From Caryophanales bacterium (GTDB taxonomy: Bacteria > Bacillota > Bacilli > Bacillales > Amphibacillaceae), in assembly GCA_029257405.1 (NCBI GenBank), contig JARIBO010000066.1, forward strand, positions 1 to 64,000: 64,000 nucleotides of DNA, given 5' to 3'. A program made the translations under genes and the position numbers. Numbering within the stretch: the first letter of the stretch is position 1; every line of letters begins with the position of its first letter. Below, one piece after another: positions 56,830 through 64,000 of this stretch. The notes beneath the pieces were generated by a model that made no database searches, was not told where the DNA came from, and saw only the letters and a program-made list of their open reading frames with translations.

Positions 56830-57000
56830 AATACCTCCGGATAACATTTAATTATCTTTATTATACCATTTTAAAAAATTCTCTCATATCGTTATCTTCC
56901 AATTCATTAAACTGCTTTTTCAAAAAAAAATATGCTATAATTAGTTAATTACTAATATTTAAATAAATTAAATATCATAAAAAAACTTGGAGTGATTCAT

Positions 57001-57576
57001 TTGTTTTTAGAAGAAATGTTAAAGTATAATGAGAAATTTGTTGAAGGTAAAGAATATGAGAAATATAAGTCAGACTCATTACCTAATAAGAAGATGGTTA
57101 TTTTCACTTGCATGGAATCAAGACTTGTTGAATTATTACCAAAAGCTTTAAACATTCACAATGGTGATGTTAAGATGGTTAAAAACGCAGGTGCAATTAT
57201 TCGTAAACCGTTTGACAGCATTATTAAAAGTTTACTTGTTGCAGTTTATAATTTAAATGCAGAACAAATCATTGTAATTGGACATCATGACTGCGGAATG
57301 TCTAATGTTGATACTCATGCGTTATATGACAATATGAGAAAAAAAGGAATTAGTAAAGAAACACTTAATGCGATTGACTATGCCGGTATTGACATTCATC
57401 AAGAGTTCCATGGTTTTGAAACTGTTGAAGAATCGATTAATCAAAGTGTTGATATTATTCGAAATCATCCTCTTTTACCAGAATATGTGATGGTTCATGG
57501 ACTTGTTATCGATCCACATACAGGTAAAATAGATATGGTTTATCGTGATCCTAAAAGTGAAGGATTAGAGTTCTAA
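57001..57576 (+). CDS. Beta-class carbonic anhydrase-like protein
   Basis: 191 residues from a TTG start eight bases after GGAG. Zinc ligands Cys37, His95 and Cys98 are in TCMESRL and GHHDCGM, and the family blocks VKNAGA and GCG-like turn are present. The catalytic dyad Asp of CxDSR is replaced: the motif reads CMESR, so the position that normally pairs with Arg is Glu39. It resembles the short YtiB-like group common in Bacillales. It should hydrate CO2 if active. Convergent with murG. Confidence 0.85.
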   Translation: MFLEEMLKYNEKFVEGKEYEKYKSDSLPNKKMVIFTCMESRLVELLPKALNIHNGDVKMVKNAGAIIRKPFDSIIKSLLVAVYNLNAEQIIVIGHHDCGMSNVDTHALYDNMRKKGISKETLNAIDYAGIDIHQEFHGFETVEESINQSVDIIRNHPLLPEYVMVHGLVIDPHTGKIDMVYRDPKSEGLEF

Positions 57577-57581
57577 TTTCA

Positions 57582-57617
57582 AAAAAACATTAACTAAATT
57601 ATAAGTTAATGTTTTTT
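57582..57617. terminator. Bidirectional terminator between the carbonic anhydrase and murG
   Basis: AAAAACATTAACT / AGTTAATGTTTTT stem with a 7-base loop; T runs on both sides, overlapping the murG stop. Confidence 0.85.
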
Positions 57618-58682
57618 TGCTGTTTCTTCAATTATTTTTACAACTGTATTAAACGAATCTACTGCTTCGTTTTGTTTCATTTTGCGCGTTAATACTGGTC
57701 CATTTGAGACTAATTCATCTAATGATTTAATGAGTGATTCATCTGTTAAATTCTCTTCTTCTAATATATGTGCATATCCTTGTTTTTCAAATGATTTAGC
57801 ATTAAAAATCTGATCTCCTCGGCTTGCTCCAAGTGATAATGGAATAAGTAACATCGGAATATTAAGTGCCAAAAATTCAAATATGGCATTAGAACCAGCG
57901 CGTGAAATAATATAATCTGTTATCGCAAATAAATCATTTAATTCATCATTAACATATTTATATTGCACGTATCCTTCTTCTTCAATTGCTTCATCGATTC
58001 CATCGTCACCACAAATATGAATTATTTGATATTCTCCAAGTAATCTAGATAAATTTTTTCGTATAATTTGATTAATTTTACGGGAACCACCACTACCGCC
58101 CATCACGAGTATGATAGGCTTCGTATTTTTTAGTCCAGTTAACTTATAGCCATTCGTTTCGCTACCTTCAGTCAACTCATTTCTAACTATAGCACCTACA
58201 TGTGTCGTTTTCTTTATTGGTAAGTAATTTATTGTTTCTGGAAATGTTGTTAATATTTGTTTTGAAAAAGGAGTTACTAATTTATTCGCAAGCCCCGGTG
58301 TGAAATCCGATTCATGAATAATCATCGGAACTCTTCTAAACCAACCAGCAATACTCACTGGAACAGATACAAATCCTCCTTTAGAAAATATCACTTGTGG
58401 ACGGGTACTTCGAAGGATTTTCCATGACTGAAAAATTCCTTTTAAGATTTTAAAAGGATCTTTAAAATTTTCAATCGACATATAACGTCTTAATTTTCCT
58501 GTCGAAATCGGATGATAGGTTACATAATCAAAATTCTCTATTAACTCTTTTTCAATTCCTGATTTCGATCCTATGTAGTCAATTTTCCAACCTGCTTTAT
58601 GAAAATGGGGAATGAGTGCAATGTTAACAATAACATGTCCAGCAGTTCCACCACCTGTAAATAGTATCCGTTGCTCTTTCAT
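57606..58682 (-). CDS. murG: UDP-GlcNAc:lipid I GlcNAc transferase MurG
   Basis: Adds GlcNAc to lipid I to make lipid II at the inner membrane face. The N-terminal glycine loop is FTGGGTAGHVIVNIAL, the donor block is VMGGSGGSRKINQ, and HESDFTPGLAN and ISRAGSNAIFEFLALNIP are the usual landmarks. 358 residues. As in staphylococci it lies outside the dcw cluster. GAGGAG precedes the ATG. Confidence 0.94.
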   Translation of the reverse strand: MKEQRILFTGGGTAGHVIVNIALIPHFHKAGWKIDYIGSKSGIEKELIENFDYVTYHPISTGKLRRYMSIENFKDPFKILKGIFQSWKILRSTRPQVIFSKGGFVSVPVSIAGWFRRVPMIIHESDFTPGLANKLVTPFSKQILTTFPETINYLPIKKTTHVGAIVRNELTEGSETNGYKLTGLKNTKPIILVMGGSGGSRKINQIIRKNLSRLLGEYQIIHICGDDGIDEAIEEEGYVQYKYVNDELNDLFAITDYIISRAGSNAIFEFLALNIPMLLIPLSLGASRGDQIFNAKSFEKQGYAHILEEENLTDESLIKSLDELVSNGPVLTRKMKQNEAVDSFNTVVKIIEETAKKH

Positions 58683-58756
58683 ACAATTCGTTCTCCTCTA
58701 AAATCATATTAAATATTATTATAGCTAATGAGATACTTAATTGATACTAATAAGAC

Positions 58757-58786
58757 AAAAACACTTCTAAATTTAGAAGTGTTTTT
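58757..58786 (-). terminator. Terminator of the glycine-betaine ABC operon
   Basis: AAAACACTTCTAA / TTAGAAGTGTTTT stem just after the ATPase stop; A/T runs flank both sides. Confidence 0.82.
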
Positions 58787-58798
58787 ACTAATAAAAAA

Positions 58799-60010
58799 TT
58801 ATTCTTCTTGAATTTCTTCTGCAGTTTCTTCTGTATCAGAAATTAAACCTGACAATAAATGTACTCTTAAAATAATTCCTTGTAATTTATTATCTTCATT
58901 TATAACTGCTAAAGGATACTTGGTTTGCAAAGATTTAGGTATTAAATCATGCACGTACTCTTCTTCTCCTACAATTTCAATATCTCTTCTTAATATATCA
59001 TTCACTGTTTGATTTTGTTTAATTGCTTTAACAGCATCATCAATTGAGACAATTCCTAACAAATTTTCTGCCGCGTCTGTTACAAATAAACTCGATACGC
59101 TATGTTCACGCATTTTATTAACAGCTGTATTTACTGTCTCTTCTAATGAAACAGTGACACGTACTTCACTCATCACATGTTTTGCTTGAAACACTTTTGA
59201 CCGGTCAATATCTTGAATAAAGTCAACAATGTAATCATTTGCTGGCTCTTCAATTATTTCTTCAGGAGTACCTACTTGGACAACATGACCATCCTTCATT
59301 ACCGCTATTCGGTCACCTAGCTTGAATGCCTCATTTACGTCATGAGTGATAAAGACAATTGTTTTCTTTAATTTTTCTTGTAAATTTACTAGTTCTGATT
59401 GCATTTCACGTCGGATAAGTGGGTCAAGTGCACTAAATGGCTCATCCATTAATAATATATCTGGATCATTTGCAAGTGCACGAGCTAAACCTACACGTTG
59501 TTGCATTCCACCTGATAATTGGCTGGGATACTGATCTTCATAACCTTTTAAGCCTACAAGTTCAATATTCTTTTGCGCTATAGCTCTTCGTTCTTCTTTT
59601 GACATTTTCCGAATTTCTAAACCATATTCAACATTAGCTAAAATTGTTCTATGATCAAACAAACCAAAATGTTGAAACACCATCGCTATTTTTTCTTGGC
59701 GAACTTTCTTTAAATCATTTCCAGTAGCTTTAGCTATATCTTCACCATCAATATAAACTGAACCTGCCGTTGGTACATTTAATAAATTAAAACAACGTAT
59801 TAAGGTCGATTTCCCACTACCTGAAAGCCCCATTACTACGAATACTTCGCCCTCTTTTATATCTACAGAAGCGTCATATACACCTACTGTATGACCCGTT
59901 TCATTTAATATATGATCTTTAGATTTACCTTCTTTAATCATTGGAATAATTGATTCAGGATTTGGACCAAATATTTTCGATACATGTTCAAGTTTTATTT
60001 TTGTACTCAT
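58799..60010 (-). CDS. opuAA: Glycine betaine-type ABC transporter ATPase with CBS domains (OpuAA/GbuA-like)
   Basis: 403 residues. The long N-terminal insert and the phrase KDHILNETGHTVGVYDAS are typical of OpuAA/GbuA. Walker A MGLSGSGKSTLIR, signature LSGGMQQRVGLARAL, Walker B LLMDEPFSALDP and H-loop ITHDVNEA are intact; two CBS domains (about 275-390) are expected to sense ionic strength. Its start overlaps the permease stop (ATGA). It imports osmoprotectants such as glycine betaine or proline betaine. Confidence 0.92.
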   Translation of the reverse strand: MSTKIKLEHVSKIFGPNPESIIPMIKEGKSKDHILNETGHTVGVYDASVDIKEGEVFVVMGLSGSGKSTLIRCFNLLNVPTAGSVYIDGEDIAKATGNDLKKVRQEKIAMVFQHFGLFDHRTILANVEYGLEIRKMSKEERRAIAQKNIELVGLKGYEDQYPSQLSGGMQQRVGLARALANDPDILLMDEPFSALDPLIRREMQSELVNLQEKLKKTIVFITHDVNEAFKLGDRIAVMKDGHVVQVGTPEEIIEEPANDYIVDFIQDIDRSKVFQAKHVMSEVRVTVSLEETVNTAVNKMREHSVSSLFVTDAAENLLGIVSIDDAVKAIKQNQTVNDILRRDIEIVGEEEYVHDLIPKSLQTKYPLAVINEDNKLQGIILRVHLLSGLISDTEETAEEIQEE

Positions 60011-60867
60011 TTATTAATCCTCCGATGCTTTTGGAATCGGTCAGCAACACCATTTGTAATTCTATCGATAATAATGGCTAAGAAGACAATACTAATTCCC
60101 GCTTCAAAACCGAGCGCTATATCTATTCTATTTATTGAAATAAGTACTTGTTCTCCTAAACCTGATGCACCAACCATTGAAGCTATTACAACCATTGCCA
60201 GTGCCATCATTGTTGTTTGATTTACACCCGCCATAATTGTAGGTAATGCTTGTGGTAATTGGACTTTACGTAACATTTGCCATCTTGATGAACCAAATGA
60301 TAGGGCTGATTCAATTACCTCTTCATCTACACCTCGTATGGCAAGTTCTGTTAATCTGATTACAGGAGGTATCGCGTAAATTAAAGTTGCGAAAATAGCT
60401 GATACGTTTCCAAGACCAAAAAAGAAGATTGCTGGTATTAAATATACAAAACTAGGCATCGTTTGCATTGCATCCAATATAGGGCGAATAATATTTGATG
60501 CTAATCTATTAAACGACATCAATATACCAATTGGTAATCCTATTAGCAATGATAGAACCACTGCTGTTACTATAATTGCTATTGTAGTCATCATATCTGC
60601 CCATAACCCAAAAGTTCCTATAAGAAAAATAAATAGACTAAATACTATTCCTGAGATAAGTGATTGAAAATACCAACCAAGAGCTAAAATTATTAATATA
60701 AATAACCACCAAGGTAACCAAACTAAGAAATTATCAATTCCATTAATTGAGCGAGATGCAATAAAAAATATTAAATCAAAAAAACCTGCCCATGATGATG
60801 CTAAAAAATTAACAAAATCTTCAACGTATTTTCCTATAGCTGTTGTAATATCCGGGAAATTTTCCAT
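60007..60867 (-). CDS. opuAB: Glycine betaine-type ABC transporter permease (OpuAB/GbuB-like)
   Basis: 286 residues with about seven spans and the binding-protein-dependent permease block ESALSFGSSRWQMLRKVQLP. The ribosome binding site (AGTGAAAT) is poor. Encoded between the substrate-binding gene and the ATPase, giving the order SBP-permease-ATPase rather than the ATPase-permease-SBP order of OpuA. The gap to the substrate-binding gene is 153 bases and contains a hairpin. Confidence 0.9.
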   Translation of the reverse strand: MENFPDITTAIGKYVEDFVNFLASSWAGFFDLIFFIASRSINGIDNFLVWLPWWLFILIILALGWYFQSLISGIVFSLFIFLIGTFGLWADMMTTIAIIVTAVVLSLLIGLPIGILMSFNRLASNIIRPILDAMQTMPSFVYLIPAIFFFGLGNVSAIFATLIYAIPPVIRLTELAIRGVDEEVIESALSFGSSRWQMLRKVQLPQALPTIMAGVNQTTMMALAMVVIASMVGASGLGEQVLISINRIDIALGFEAGISIVFLAIIIDRITNGVADRFQKHRRINK

Positions 60868-60974
60868 ATTTCACTGCTTTCGCAGTCTCACATCCTTATC
60901 TTAAATTTTATATGTTTATTTTAGTATTAATAAATATAACATAATAGAATAAAATATTGTTTTTTTATTAAATG

Positions 60975-61015
60975 AAAACAGACATCTAATTATATCAAAA
61001 TCAGATGTCTGTTTT
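60975..61015 (-). terminator. Intra-operon hairpin between substrate-binding protein and permease
   Basis: AAAACAGACATCT / AGATGTCTGTTTT stem. On the minus strand it is followed only by TTTTCATTT, so it may be a partial terminator or processing site that keeps the binding protein in excess over the membrane subunits. Confidence 0.65.
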
Positions 61016-61020
61016 GATTC

Positions 61021-62025
61021 TTATAGTGCTTTTTTTACCTTTTCAGCAACTTCATCTGAAACCCACGCCGTCCAAATATCTTCATTTTCTTTCATCCACC
61101 AAATTGCTGCTTCATCATTTGTTGCATCATTTTCTTCCATATACTCTAAAGCAGTTTCTGTTAATGCACTACTTGTTTCATAATTTTTAAGAAACTCTAC
61201 AACTTCAGGAGCTTGTTCTGGTAAATCTTTTTGAACTCCTACTTCAACATCATTAGGTGGGAATGCTGTGCCACTATTTTTTTTCCAAACTTCTTCATCA
61301 TATGGCTCTTCTTCTAATAATGTTAAATCATATTTTGCAGTAACGGCTGTAGGTGACCAGTAATAACCAACCCAACCTTCGCCTTTATTATAAGCATCGA
61401 CTAATGACGTTACAATCGCAGCATCCGAACCTGGTGAGAAATTGGTAAATGTTTCACCTAAACCATAAGTTTCAAATTTTTCAGTAATGTTTTTTTCTAA
61501 TTCCCAACCGCTTGGCGCATTAATAATTCTTCCTTTTCCTGGCTTTTCAGGATCTTCAAACACTTCAGGATATTTCTTTAAGTCTTCAACTGTTTTTAAA
61601 TCAGGAGCTAGAGGTTCTATATCTCTATCTGGATCTCCTTCTATTACATATGTAGGAACGTAAAGACCTTGATCATTATCATCAAAGTTAGTTGATAAGC
61701 GCTCAATATCTCCTGACTCGATTGCTTCTTCATATATTTCTATAATATTATCCGTCCATATCTCCATATAAACCTGGATATCTCCATCACGGAATCCTTG
61801 GAATGTTGTTGCTGTAGAACCTGAAATGACATCAGTTTTATAATCAAATCCATTTTCAATAATCGTTTGTGCGACACTATTATGAAATCTAATACTATCC
61901 CAACCAGCATCTGCAAAAACAATCGTTTCTATTTCTTTAGCTTCATCACTTGAACTATTATCACCACACGCTGCAATAACTGTTAATAACAATACTCCTA
62001 TTAATGTCAATAAATATTTCCTCAT
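61021..62025 (-). CDS. opuAC: Glycine betaine/proline-type substrate-binding lipoprotein (OpuAC/ProX-like)
   Basis: 334 residues. Signal peptide MRKYLLTLIGVLLLTVIAAC with the lipobox ending at Cys20. The ligand-binding fold is OpuAC/ProX-like, with aromatic residues (VYMEIWTDN, GYYWSPTAV, APSGWELEK) able to form a quaternary-amine cage. First intact gene of the operon. Upstream lies a truncated relative (62071-62192). AAAGGGG precedes the ATG. Substrate is probably glycine betaine or a related betaine, not proven. Confidence 0.9.
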   Translation of the reverse strand: MRKYLLTLIGVLLLTVIAACGDNSSSDEAKEIETIVFADAGWDSIRFHNSVAQTIIENGFDYKTDVISGSTATTFQGFRDGDIQVYMEIWTDNIIEIYEEAIESGDIERLSTNFDDNDQGLYVPTYVIEGDPDRDIEPLAPDLKTVEDLKKYPEVFEDPEKPGKGRIINAPSGWELEKNITEKFETYGLGETFTNFSPGSDAAIVTSLVDAYNKGEGWVGYYWSPTAVTAKYDLTLLEEEPYDEEVWKKNSGTAFPPNDVEVGVQKDLPEQAPEVVEFLKNYETSSALTETALEYMEENDATNDEAAIWWMKENEDIWTAWVSDEVAEKVKKAL

Positions 62026-62070
62026 TTTTATATCCCCTTTATTTATTATTATTTACTTAATTTTATAAAG

Positions 62071-62192
62071 CTACTTTAACTTTTCTTTCACATTCTCAGG
62101 TACCCACTCACTCTAGACATATTTATATTCATTCATCTACCACAAGCGGTTACAATTGTTAATAATAAAAGGTTTTAAGTATAAATAATCAT
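62071..62192 (-). pseudogene. Internally deleted remnant of a second substrate-binding lipoprotein gene
   Basis: Between the promoter and the intact binding-protein gene, one frame gives ATG, an in-frame TAA, then a lipoprotein signal end (LLLLTIVTACG). The next bases, in another frame, give L-W-stop-M, then NEYKYV, a stop, then EWVPENVKEKLK and a stop, aligning with the end of the intact protein (IWWMKENEDIW, AWVSDEVAEKVKK). The two in-frame TAG codons fall where the intact protein has Trp (TGG). So the first and last parts of a homologous gene survive, joined at a TGTGGT/TGGTGG junction, with about 290 codons lost. AGGAGGG (62211-62220 region) still precedes it. Confidence 0.72.
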
Positions 62193-62252
62193 TGCTTCAG
62201 TTAAAATTGTTCCCTCCTAGTCTCTGTATATCTGTAACTAAGTCTACTATCT

Positions 62253-62281
62253 ATAATAACTAAGTTTTTCATTTATTACAA
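62253..62281 (-). promoter_or_regulatory. Probable SigA promoter of the betaine ABC operon
   Basis: Minus strand TTGTAA (62281-62276), 17-base spacer, TATTAT (62258-62253), about 35 bases before the AGGAGGG that now fronts the remnant. The rest of 62282-62448 is AT-rich and I see nothing else in it. Confidence 0.6.
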
Positions 62282-62448
62282 AAGGTGTAACATGGATAAA
62301 AATTGAATATTCTGTCATATAACAGCATAATAATTCTTTAATGTTCTATTTATGAAGTTATGATGATGTATACTCAAGATTACTCAATATTTTGATGTTT
62401 TTTAGCTAATTTCTGTATTTTATGCAATATTAAATTTTATATTCAATA

Positions 62449-62487
62449 AAAAAATCTCGCTGAACATAATTGTTCAGCGAGATTTTA
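62449..62487 (-). terminator. Terminator of odhAB
   Basis: AAAATCTCGCTGAACA (62451-62466) / TGTTCAGCGAGATTTT (62471-62486), a 16-bp perfect stem with seven Ts on the minus strand, shortly after the odhB stop. Confidence 0.9.
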
Positions 62488-62500
62488 ATGTTTATATAAA

Positions 62501-63736
62501 TTAACCTTGTAGTAGTAAATCATATGGATCTTCAAGCATTTCTTTTATTCTCACTAAGAAACGAACTGCTTCAGCTCCATCGACGATTCTATGGTCATAA
62601 GATAACGCTAAATACATCATTGGACGTACTTCAATTGAGTCATCCGGCATTACCATTGCACGTTTAACTATGTTATGCATACCTAGAATACCTACTTGCG
62701 GTGCATTTAAAATTGGCGTAGATAGCATTGAACCAAAGATACCACCATTTGTAATTGTAAATGATCCACCTTGTAGTTCATCTAATCCTAATGAATTTTC
62801 TTGTGCTTTTCCACCAAGTACTTTAATTTCTTTTTCTATTGCTGCAAAATCTAATTTATCTACATCACGGATAACAGGTACAACTAAACCACCTGGTGCT
62901 CCTACTGCAATTCCAATATCATAATATTCTTTAATGAGTAAATCTGTTCCGTCAATTTCAGCATTAAGATGCGGGAATTCTTTTAATGCTGCTACACTTG
63001 CTTTTGTAAAGAATGACATAAATCCAAGTTTAATATCATTTTTAGCAACAAATTGTTCTTGACGTTCTTTACGTAAATTCATAATTGCTGACATATCTAC
63101 TTCGTTGAACGTAGTTAACATTGCTGCTGTTTGTTGTGCTTCAACTAAGCGTTTAGCAATTGTTTGACGACGACGTGACATTTTTTCACGTTTTGTTGGT
63201 TTAGCAAATTCTGGTTCTTCTACTGCTGGAGTTGATGCTTGTGATGTTTGAGCAGGCGCATTAGCTGCTGCTTCAACATCTTCAGGACGAATACGACCTA
63301 AAGGATCATGCGGGCTTACTTGACTTAAATCAATATCCAATTCACGCGCACGTTTTCTAGCAGCTGGTGAAGCAACAACGTCACTATCTGTTGAAGTTGT
63401 TTCTTCAGTCTTAACTTCTTCTTTTGATTTTTCTTTTGGCTCTTCTTTTACTTCTTCTTTTGGTTCTTCTTTTGCTTCAGGAGTAGCAGCACCTGCTTCA
63501 GCATTCTCATCAACTTTTCCGATAACGTCTCCTACTTCTACGTCATCTCCTTCTTCAAAAAGTACTTCTACAAGTACACCTGAGTAATCTGAATTAACTT
63601 CTACGTTTACTTTATCAGTTTCTAATTCTAAAATTGGATCACCCTGTTTTATTGAATCACCTGGTTTTACAAGCCACTCTGCTATTGTACCTTCTGTAAT
63701 TGATTCTGCTAATTCTGGTATTTTAATTTCTTTCAC
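62501..63736 (-). CDS. odhB: Dihydrolipoamide succinyltransferase, E2 of 2-oxoglutarate dehydrogenase
   Basis: 411 residues. One lipoyl domain at the N-terminus with the lipoylated Lys42 in ETDKVNVEV, a charged linker (about 85-125, [16 protein letters not shown]), a peripheral-subunit-binding domain ([14 protein letters not shown]) and the catalytic acyltransferase core with [11 protein letters not shown] holding the active His and Asp. GTG start 63736 behind GGGAGG; the upstream in-frame extension belongs to odhA. Overlaps odhA by 14 bases. Lipoylation could be supplied by lplA at 23 kb. Confidence 0.95.
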   Translation of the reverse strand: MKEIKIPELAESITEGTIAEWLVKPGDSIKQGDPILELETDKVNVEVNSDYSGVLVEVLFEEGDDVEVGDVIGKVDENAEAGAATPEAKEEPKEEVKEEPKEKSKEEVKTEETTSTDSDVVASPAARKRARELDIDLSQVSPHDPLGRIRPEDVEAAANAPAQTSQASTPAVEEPEFAKPTKREKMSRRRQTIAKRLVEAQQTAAMLTTFNEVDMSAIMNLRKERQEQFVAKNDIKLGFMSFFTKASVAALKEFPHLNAEIDGTDLLIKEYYDIGIAVGAPGGLVVPVIRDVDKLDFAAIEKEIKVLGGKAQENSLGLDELQGGSFTITNGGIFGSMLSTPILNAPQVGILGMHNIVKRAMVMPDDSIEVRPMMYLALSYDHRIVDGAEAVRFLVRIKEMLEDPYDLLLQG

Positions 63737-64000
63737 TATTATTTCCTCCCTTTGTTGGATTAATTGCATCTTTAACAATTTTATCTTGAATTAATTTATG
63801 AATATTAGGATCTCCAACTGAAGTTGACGCACGATTAGGCTGACCAACATAACGAATTGGAATACCTTTTCCTACAATATTGCGTAATTCTTCTAAAACG
63901 AAAAGCCATCCTCCCATATTTTGCGGTTCTTCTTGAACCCACACAACTTCTTCCAAGTTTGGTAATTGCTTTAATTCTTCAATGAGTTGTTCTTCAGGGA
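63723..64000 (-). CDS. odhA: 2-oxoglutarate dehydrogenase E1 component, 3' end (partial)
   Basis: C-terminal part of OdhA; the gene continues beyond the window edge at 64000. The reading frame is open to the edge and contains [16 protein letters not shown] and [16 protein letters not shown], both typical of the SucA/OdhA C-terminus. Ends with 14 bases of overlap into odhB, the usual coupled odhA-odhB arrangement. Confidence 0.92.
   Translation of the reverse strand, partial: PEEQLIEELKQLPNLEEVVWVQEEPQNMGGWLFVLEELRNIVGKGIPIRYVGQPNRASTSVGDPNIHKLIQDKIVKDAINPTKGGNNSERN

Noticed and set aside
1..64000. Mobile elements, CRISPR arrays, tRNA or rRNA genes
   Set aside because: Looked for transposase-like proteins, regularly spaced repeats and cloverleaf or rRNA signatures; none seen. 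Gene content and order are conserved core.

Overview
The window is ordinary low-GC Firmicutes core chromosome, most likely from the family Staphylococcaceae outside the genus Staphylococcus (a Jeotgalicoccus/Nosocomiicoccus/Salinicoccus-like organism). This is inferred from the AT-rich coding, strong AGGAGG-type ribosome binding sites, a TRAP (TraP) homologue, a stand-alone nitric oxide synthase oxygenase, ComK, AddAB and the coproporphyrin-type heme genes hemE-cpfC-cgoX. Gene order repeatedly matches both Staphylococcus and Bacillus. No tRNA, rRNA, insertion sequence, prophage or CRISPR array is visible.

Layout. 0.1-3.6 kb: a heterodimeric ABC exporter with one degenerate ATP site. 3.7-5.4 kb: yjcH-yjcG-yjcF. 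5.5-8.6 kb (minus): nadK, a pseudouridine synthase and mgtE, without the usual relQ in front. 8.8-10.6 kb: yjbK, yjbI (truncated hemoglobin) and spxH. 10.7-12.9 kb: a type II NADH dehydrogenase followed by an unannotated 32-residue membrane peptide, and an SDR. 12.9-20.1 kb: addB-addA. 20.2-25.0 kb: a TVP38 membrane protein, nos, comK, lplA, yhfI and the 40-residue yhfH. 25.2-31.6 kb: cgoX, cpfC, hemE, a class A PBP and traP, in the Bacillus order. 31.7-34.7 kb: a thioredoxin/DsbB-like pair, dapA under a complete lysine riboswitch, and a PAP2 phosphatase. 34.8-47.7 kb: the yhaA-ecsBA-hit-yhaH-prsA-yhaMNO-yhaPQ-yhzD block. 47.8-57.6 kb: yheA, fumC, a phospholipase-C-like protein that has lost its metal ligands, an IDEAL-domain protein, azlCD, map, fadH under a FadR-like operator, an M20 dipeptidase with an SDR, a membrane serine protease and a beta-carbonic anhydrase. 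57.6-64.0 kb: murG, a glycine-betaine-type ABC transporter, and odhB with the 3' end of odhA.

Functional themes are redox and heme biology (SpxH, trHb, NDH-2, NOS, heme synthesis, thiol oxidase pair), DNA repair and nucleic-acid processing (AddAB, YhaMNO), envelope and secretion (Ecs, PrsA, PBP, MurG) and osmoprotection. No new multi-gene system was found. The most notable items are: (i) a 122-bp internally deleted remnant of a substrate-binding-protein gene between the opu promoter and the intact copy; (ii) a probable AUC start codon for yjcH; (iii) a small membrane peptide in the ndh transcript; (iv) loss of metal or catalytic residues in the phospholipase-like protein, the carbonic anhydrase and the AddB Walker A motif; (v) a FadR-type operator at fadH; and (vi) lysine-riboswitch control of a stand-alone dapA.
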